This document shows, one piece after another, positions 57,711 to 64,000 of a stretch of DNA of 64,000 bases; within the stretch, counting starts at the first letter, position 1; each line of letters begins with the position of its first letter. The translations under genes were made by a program, and so were the position numbers. Source of the DNA: Mariannaea sp. PMI_226 (Eukaryota; Ascomycota; Sordariomycetes; Hypocreales; Nectriaceae); contig JANFOG010000015.1 of assembly GCA_024336345.1 (NCBI GenBank), positions 496,001-560,000 of the forward strand. Direction: 5' to 3'. The notes below the pieces were generated by a model, which did not search any database, had not been told where the DNA came from, and was given only the letters and a program-made list of their open reading frames with translations.

Positions 57711-60552
57711 ATGGCAGACATTGACGTCGACCATGTGCTCTCCGAGCTTACTCTAGGAGAAAAGATTGACCTCTTGTCCGGTTCGTGGGGAATAACTTCA
57801 TTTCTTCTTGTTTTTCCGTTGTCAAAGATTTCACTAACCAAAAAGTTAGGAATTGATGGCTGGCACACAGCTGCCATTCCTCGACTGGGAGTCCCGTCGC
57901 TGCGTGCATCAGATGGTCCCAATGGTGTCCGAGGCACACGCTTCTTCAACGGTGTCCTCTCAGCCTGTCTCCCGTGCGAGACAGCGCTGGGAGCCACCTT
58001 TGATTCGGACCTGATCTACTCCTTGGGCCGTCTTCTTGGCCTGGAATGTAAGGCCAAGGGCGCCCATATCCTGCTGGGTCCCACGATGAACATCCAGCGT
58101 GGCCCCTTGGGCGGCCGTGGATTTGAGTCTTTCTCTGAAGATCCTGTGCTATCCGGATTACTTGCCAGCAGCTACTGCAAAGGTGTCAAGACGGAAAACA
58201 TCATTCCGACACCCAAGCACCTGGTTTGCAATGACCAAGAGCACGAGCGTGTGGCCGTGAGCGCCACCGTCACTGACCGTGCTTTGCGCGAGATTTACTT
58301 GCTCCCATTTCAATTGGCTATTGCCGGTTCTCAGCCGGGAGCCATGATGACTTCCTACAACAAGGTCAACGGCACTCACGCCAGTGAGAGCCCAGACTTG
58401 CTGGATGGTATTGTCCGAAAGGAATGGGACTACAAGGGTCTGCTCGTGAGTGACTGGTGAGTACGGTCCCAATACAAGGGATTAATTGTCTTTTTCAATC
58501 CCAAAAACCCGTGACCGGTTACTAACTTTCAATTTCTTTCTTCAGGTTTGGAACCTACAGTGTTTCTGAGGCTCTCAATGCCGGTTTGGATCTTGAGATG
58601 CCAGGCCCTTCACGTTTCAGAGGACCTGGTCTTATGCACGCCGTGACTTCAAACAAGGTGAAGGAGACCGCCATTGATGAACGCGTGCGCAAGGTCTTGG
58701 AGATGGTGAAGTTGGCAGCCAAGTCCAAGATCCCTGAGTTCGCTCCTGAAGTGGAGCGCAACACCCCAGAAGACCAGGCGCTTCTGCGTCGGGCAGCTTC
58801 AGAGTCCATTGTCTTGCTGAAGAACGAAGATGAAATCTTGCCTCTCAGCCCCTCCAAGAAGACTCTGGTCATTGGACCCAACGCAAACACCGCCACCTAC
58901 TGCGGAGGAGGATCAGCCAACCTCCCAGCCTATTACACCGTGACACCTCTGCAGGGCATCAAGAACAAATCAACTGCGGACGTCGTGTTTTCTCAGGGCG
59001 CCTACGGACACAAGGAACTTCCCCTCCTTGGTTCGCAGCTCAAGACGGAGGACGGCAAGCCTGGCTACACATTCCGCGTGTACACCGAGCCTTCAACCAC
59101 CAAGGGTCGAGAGGCTGTCGATACGCTGCACATGTTGAGCAGCTCCGCCTTCTTGATGGATTACACACACCCCAAGGTCTCTGGTGATCTTTACTACGTC
59201 ACCATGGATGGTATCTTTGAGCCTACGGAGAGCGGTGTCTACGAGTTTGGCTTGACGGTGGCGGGAACTGGCTTGCTCTATGTCGATGGTGAGCTGATCG
59301 TTGACAACAAGACCAACCAGAGGCAAGGAACTTCGTTCTTTGGCATCGGTACCCCTGAGGAGCGTGGCTCCATCTACCTAAATGCCAACCAAGCCTACCG
59401 TATCCACGTCGACTACGGAACGGCGCCCACGTCCAACCTGAAGCTGCACGGTGTCGTGTCTTTTGGACCCGGTGGTCTGCGACTTGGAGGATGCCGCCAG
59501 ATCGACCCTGAGGAGGCCATTCAGGAGGCCGTGAAGCTTGCCGAGCAAGTTGATCAGGTAGTTGTCTGCGTTGGCCTTAATGGTGATTGGGAGAGTGAGG
59601 GTTTTGACCGCCCTGATATGCACCTCCCCGCCCACTCTGATGATCTCGTTCGCCGAGTTCTGGCAGTGCAGCCCAAGACTGTGGTTGTTGTCCAGAGCGG
59701 CACTCCTGTCACCATGCCCTGGGCCAAGGACAGCAAGGCGCTTCTTCAGGCGTGGTATGGAGGCAACGAAGCTGGCAACGGTATCGCCGACGTGCTGTTT
59801 GGAGATGTGAACCCAGTAAGTCAATCCTTGTCTCAATTTTTCATCCGTTGATTTTTTTTCCTTCAATGCCCTAAGTCCATTCCACTAACAAATCCTTTTC
59901 TTCCCAACAGTCTGCCAAGCTGCCTCTCAGTTTCCCTGAGACCCTCCAACAGAACCCTTCTTATCTGAGCTTCCGCTCTGAAGGAGGACGTGTTCTGTAT
60001 AGCGAGGATGTCTACGTTGGATACCGCTACTACGAGAAGACTGGTGTCAAGCCCTTGTTCTCGTTTGGTCATGGTCTATCATACACATCTTTCCGCGTGT
60101 CAGACGTGACCCTTTCTCAGACTGGACAAAATAACAGCAAGATCACGGACGAGGTACTCGATGTCTCCGTCTTTGTGGAGAACACCGGTTCTCGCAGCGG
60201 TGCCGAGACCGTTCAGGTTTACGTGTCTCCCCCATCCACAACCCGCGTGATGCGCCCAGTGAGAGAACTCAAGGGCTTCAAGAAGGTGAGACTGGAGCCC
60301 GGCGAGAAGCGGGAAATCACAGTCAGCATCCCCATGAGTCTCGCGACGAGTTACTGGGATGAGAACCGGTCTGAGTGGTTGAGCGAGGCGGGAGATTACT
60401 CCGTCACCGTTGTTGGAACTGGTGAGGACAACTCCGCATCTCAGACTTTCACCATGAGCCGGGCCAGATGGTGGAAGGGACTGCATCACCCTGTTGCAGT
60501 CGACAATAAACCCAACGGACATCTTCCTGTGAATGGTACAGGAAAGCATTAA
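57711..60552 (+). CDS. GH3 beta-glucosidase with inserted PA14 domain, intracellular
   Basis: Exons 57711-57780, 57850-58456, 58546-59815 and 59911-60552 give 862 aa, usual for this subgroup. Intron 1 (69 nt, donor GTTCGT, branch CACTAAC) must be removed to join LLSG to [13 protein letters not shown]. The N-terminal barrel has [38 protein letters not shown] and the nucleophile aspartate in GLLVSDWFGTYS, rebuilt across intron 2. A PA14-type sugar-binding insert lies at about residues 390-530 ([33 protein letters not shown]). The second domain follows ([21 protein letters not shown]), then the fibronectin III-like end ([32 protein letters not shown]). There is no signal peptide, so it should act in the cytoplasm on imported beta-glucosides, which fits the nearby sugar porter. 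Confidence 0.93.
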
Positions 60553-61556
60553 GGGTGTTATTTTTCTTTAGTTCTAGATGGGCAATAAGTGTCCGAGGAT
60601 GGAGTCGGATCTCGATATAAGCATTAGACTGGATAGCATATGACGTATGACGAATTTATAGCAACGTACATTGAATTCGTTTTCTGACTTCAACTCACTC
60701 TTTCAGTTCTTGTTTTGGTGCAGATTTGGAGTCTGTAGGAATCGAAGGGGGGCGCTAACCTTAGTGACATGCTGCTGATTGATAAAGGAGTATCGTAATA
60801 CGTTGTCCTCTGATTCCTTCAATATCTATAATTAATTAGTTGGTTTAAATGTAGCTATACATCATACGAAGTGCAGACCTCTAGCATTGCGGGTGATTCC
60901 TTCATGAATCAATTACATGTATTAGTAAGAATTGGCCGACATTCGTCACTAGTCTGTAATCACCGGTCTATCTCTTATTGACCATTTAAACTAATAAGTC
61001 TATTCGGCGAGGCGTTTTACCTCCATGTAACTAATATTAGTGTTGACTATTCTTCTGCAATAAGCTAAAGGTAGGGATATAATTTGTTCACTTCGAGCCT
61101 GCTTAGTATTCGTTCCACTCGGTGACTGCGACAGCTATAATATGATTGAAGTGATATGTAAAATATTTTAAATAAATTGAGATGCTTTAATTAACATGGA
61201 AATTATCTCGATTATCAGTTTCAAGCTGAACCGGAAGCAAAGGCGAGAGTAACATTGCCGGGTTTAGGGTAGGGTCGGCTTTACAGTCGGGCCGAGCCCA
61301 GGCTGCTCCGCTGCTTACCCATCACTTTTTCTGCATCATGGGTTCTTCAGGCTTGTTTGCTTTCGAAGATGAAAAACTCCCACGAAGCCACGTGCGAATG
61401 ATCTGGGGCCAGTATTACTACCATAAATACTTCCACATCTTCAGTGTTTACCATCATTGTGTTCTAAGTAAAGTAATTGTTGTAAGAGACGCAGTGATGA
61501 AACTGGACCTCATTACCTAGAGTAGGTAGCAAAGGAGAGTTCGGGATCTGTTACCT
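60553..61556. other. Intergenic, 3' of the GH3 gene
   Basis: 1 kb, increasingly AT-rich, with no convincing gene (a 60-codon frame at 61338-61520 has no motif). Confidence 0.45.
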
Positions 61557-61618
61557 GCACCGCTAGCGGTGCGAATAAGACCACGTGACTTCTGACACGG
61601 CTAGCGGTGCAAATAAGA
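61557..61618. repeat. 16-bp palindrome and direct repeat at the edge of an AT-rich block
   Basis: GCACCGCTAGCGGTGC at 61557-61572 is a perfect 16-bp palindrome. The stretch gctagcggtgcgaataaga (61562-61580) returns as gctagcggtgcaaataaga at 61600-61618 with one mismatch in 19. The AT-rich block with repeat remnants begins directly after. It could be the terminal motif of a transposable element or a protein-binding site. Confidence 0.5.
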
Positions 61619-61649
61619 TCCGTTATGTAAGCCCAGATATGTGGCCTCA

Positions 61650-64000
61650 GGGATATCTCTCTTTCACACATAGGAACGGCATTTATTTATAGAATTAAGT
61701 GAAGAGGATGATTTCCTGCCTGTATAGCTATTTAATGTATGATATATAATCTACTATTAATGTATTATCCTGCCCAAAGGCATAATATTTATATAATGCC
61801 TCATTATAATACCACAGCTCTCATGTGGAAAGAATAGCAAACATTTATGTTTTTAATGTAAATAATTATTACAATCTATATATTATATAAAGCCGGTTCT
61901 TCCTCTCAATAGTATCTCTTAGCTTTTATATAAAATACCACATTAAATATTACATTAAGATATATAACTATAATTAAAGCTAGCATCAGAATCCACAAGA
62001 TATCCCCATCTTCACAGACAATACAGCAACGCCAACAGGACCTTGGATAGGCAATATTAATAATTAGTTTATTCTATGGCTTATTGCTAATAATTAGTAA
62101 ATATAAGTTCCAGAACGTCTTGCTCATCCCATAACGATTCCATTCCCTGCTGACTATTGGATGTCTCTTAATACCTTGCCTACAGACCCAACTTCTCCTA
62201 TTACACTTTATATAGACCCCCAAGCACTTATAAGAGCTTAAAATACTCAATATCCTCCTTAAGGGCAGCCTATTTCCATAGAGATGTTGCTTTTTGGATA
62301 TTAGGTTTTAGGATAGTGGCATATTGGGTATTTAAATTACATTTTGGTAAATAATCAATAATGCCCTCTTCCAGATGTGCTTCCTATGTGGTCTTATAAT
62401 AGACTTCAAAGTCTTGATGCTTTATATCGCAATATGAACATTACATATCCAGGTATAGTATGGCCAACACCTGCTGTAGGGATGATTTAAAGTCTGCCAA
62501 TTATTCGGGCAGTAGAGGCATTAGGGATGTATATTTATAGTGTAAATCTAGGTGGATATGTTGAGTGGATATGGCAAGGAACATAATAGGATTATTGTTA
62601 TTATGCGCAGTGAGTTTTTATATTATTAAGCCTCCATAATGCTATATGGGAATTTAATGATAACTTTATGAATTTAAAATATAAGACTACCATACCTATA
62701 TTTGAAGATTCGTCTTTTCTTTCTCTTTCTAATGATATAAATTAATTACATCCTATATTAAATTTATATAAATTAGAGGGGGGGGTTTTAATCACTAAGT
62801 GTTCCTCCTTGTGATACAATATCTCTCGCCGTAGCATCCCAAATCTTATGCATTCCTCGCTGCTGTAAGAAAGGCTGCTAAGCTACTTTTACCTTAATAT
62901 TCTGTTTAACCTGCCTATTCTCAGCTCTATCCCAATTAAGATAACTCATCTGCTCCTCCATGGTCTAATCTCTAATGCTATTTCCCTCCTTACAATGTCT
63001 CCCCATTTGCTTATAGTTAAGATATTACTTATAGTCTGTTTTCCTATATTTTGTAGGTAGCCTTATGGCCTTTTGGTAATCTTTATTGCTCTTAGAAGCT
63101 CCTAGAGGCAATATATTAAACCAAGCCTCTTGTGCTTCCTTATATTGTTGGAAGATAATATAAAGATTATTAGCTTGTTGAGTGGAAAGCATTGGTATTG
63201 TGCTTGCTATAGTAAAAGCTGGCAAAGGAGCCACTGCACTGACTGTTGTGTGTGTTGTTGTTGTGTAGGTCGTGTTATAAGCTATAGTCTTGGCTACTAT
63301 AGGGGATATTGGAGATAATAAGCGAGTTATAGAGCGTATAGTTGTGTGTATTGTAGTCTGTGTTATTTGAGAGGTTTGGGTGGGAGTTGTAGTATGTTCT
63401 ATTATAGAAGTTTGAGTAGGAGCTTGTAGTAGATCGTTATAACGCAAGGGGCATAGTTTTGATGTTATGATGTAACCTAATTGGTGACATTTTGAATATT
63501 TTGATAGTGCCCTTGGCTTTAATCCTTTTTCAATATATTTAAATAGATTGGGCTTGCGTTGTGTGCTCGTCAGTGGCAATGTTGAACGAGCTGCTAGACG
63601 ATCGAACTGCTTGTGAGGCTCAATGAGAAGCTGGGGGACTCCAGACCGTTGGAGGCGTTAGTGTGAGTGAAAATGGTGTAATAGAAGGGGCTGACTTTGC
63701 TTTAGCAAAGGCTGAAGGATATGAGCACAAGGTAGACCAAGAGTTTTTATAAAAACTCCTGTGTATGCAGGATATGCTTCCAAAAGCCGTTCCCGTTAAG
63801 CCTCAACTATATATAAAGCTTTATATGATATCCAACCATAAATGTGACTATATAATACATTAGATAGTTGAAGAGGTATATTGATATGCTTTCTGGCTTG
63901 GTTTGCTTTAAGTTTGGCAAGCTGGTTCGAAAGAACAAGCTTAATACTCCTCCAAGCTTCAAATAGGTCAATTTATGAGCTATTTATATGAGATTTGATA
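61650..64000. mobile_element. AT-rich, probably RIP-degraded repeat block
   Basis: From about 61680 to the end of the window the DNA is very AT- and TA-rich (for example around 61740-62000 and 62640-62770), with almost no open frames, unlike the gene-bearing parts. The only longer frame (63025-63579, minus) looks like a decayed zinc-knuckle protein. The most likely explanation is one or more RIP-mutated transposable elements. The right end is outside the window. Confidence 0.5.
63025..63579 (-). pseudogene. Remnant of a repeat-borne protein with a damaged zinc-knuckle-like motif
   Basis: 184 codons open. Near residue 30 there is KYSKCHQLGYIITSKLCPLRY, which looks like a CxxC...H...C knuckle in which one Cys and one His have both become Tyr, changes that C-to-T/G-to-A mutation gives. 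A Thr-rich tract (TTYTTTTHTTV) and a C-terminal basic end follow. The pattern recalls small proteins or transposase tails in fungal DNA transposons; I cannot name the family. Confidence 0.35.

Overview
The window is a stretch of nuclear chromosome from a filamentous ascomycete, most likely a sordariomycete. The reasons are many genes with short (about 50-140 nt) GT-AG introns, Zn2Cys6 and C2H2-plus-fungal_trans regulators, a GH3 beta-glucosidase with an inserted PA14-type domain, an A-T-R NRPS-like reductase, and AT-rich islands whose coding remnants carry C-to-T/G-to-A type nonsense changes of the kind left by repeat-induced point mutation (RIP). I rebuilt about 17 spliced genes by hand; all junctions given keep the reading frame and family motifs. 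Exon boundaries were read by eye and may be off by a base.

Region 1 (0.7-3.2 kb) holds a secreted Ser/Thr-rich protein with a C-terminal PAN/apple-like module. Region 2 (4.3-19 kb) looks like a lactam / 5-oxoproline utilisation cluster: a C2H2 regulator, a urea-carboxylase-like (LamA-type) biotin carboxylase fused to KipA and KipI domains, an MFS carrier, a LamB/YcsF (PxpA-type) protein and, divergent from it, an Old Yellow Enzyme. HGATAR sites near the starts of three of these genes fit nitrogen control.

Region 3 (20.6-37.4 kb) is the most interesting. It holds an A-T-R carboxylic-acid-reductase-like NRPS, a Zn2Cys6 regulator, a DgoD-type aldonate dehydratase, an aldo-keto reductase, a DapA-type 2-keto-3-deoxy-aldonate aldolase, a Dal5-type MFS carrier and a dihydroxyacetone kinase. 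The enzymes form a plausible non-phosphorylative route: aldonate to 2-keto-3-deoxy-acid to pyruvate plus glyceraldehyde, then glycerol or a phosphorylated triose. Three of its promoter regions share the octamer CGGAAAAG, once as a direct pair, once single, and once as a perfect 10-bp inverted repeat between the carrier and the kinase. This ties the NRPS-like enzyme to the sugar-acid genes.

Region 4 (37.4-50.6 kb) is gene-poor and AT-richer. It has a small secreted Cys-containing protein, a P450 pseudogene with four in-frame stops, several doubtful ORFs, a 493-aa secreted protein, and a gene derived from a copia-type polyprotein with a triplicated module. Region 5 (51.3-60.6 kb) is a sugar-use module: sugar-porter MFS, Zn2Cys6 regulator and intracellular GH3 beta-glucosidase. 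Region 6 (60.6-64 kb) is an AT-rich, probably RIP-degraded repeat that follows a 16-bp palindrome and a pair of direct repeats.
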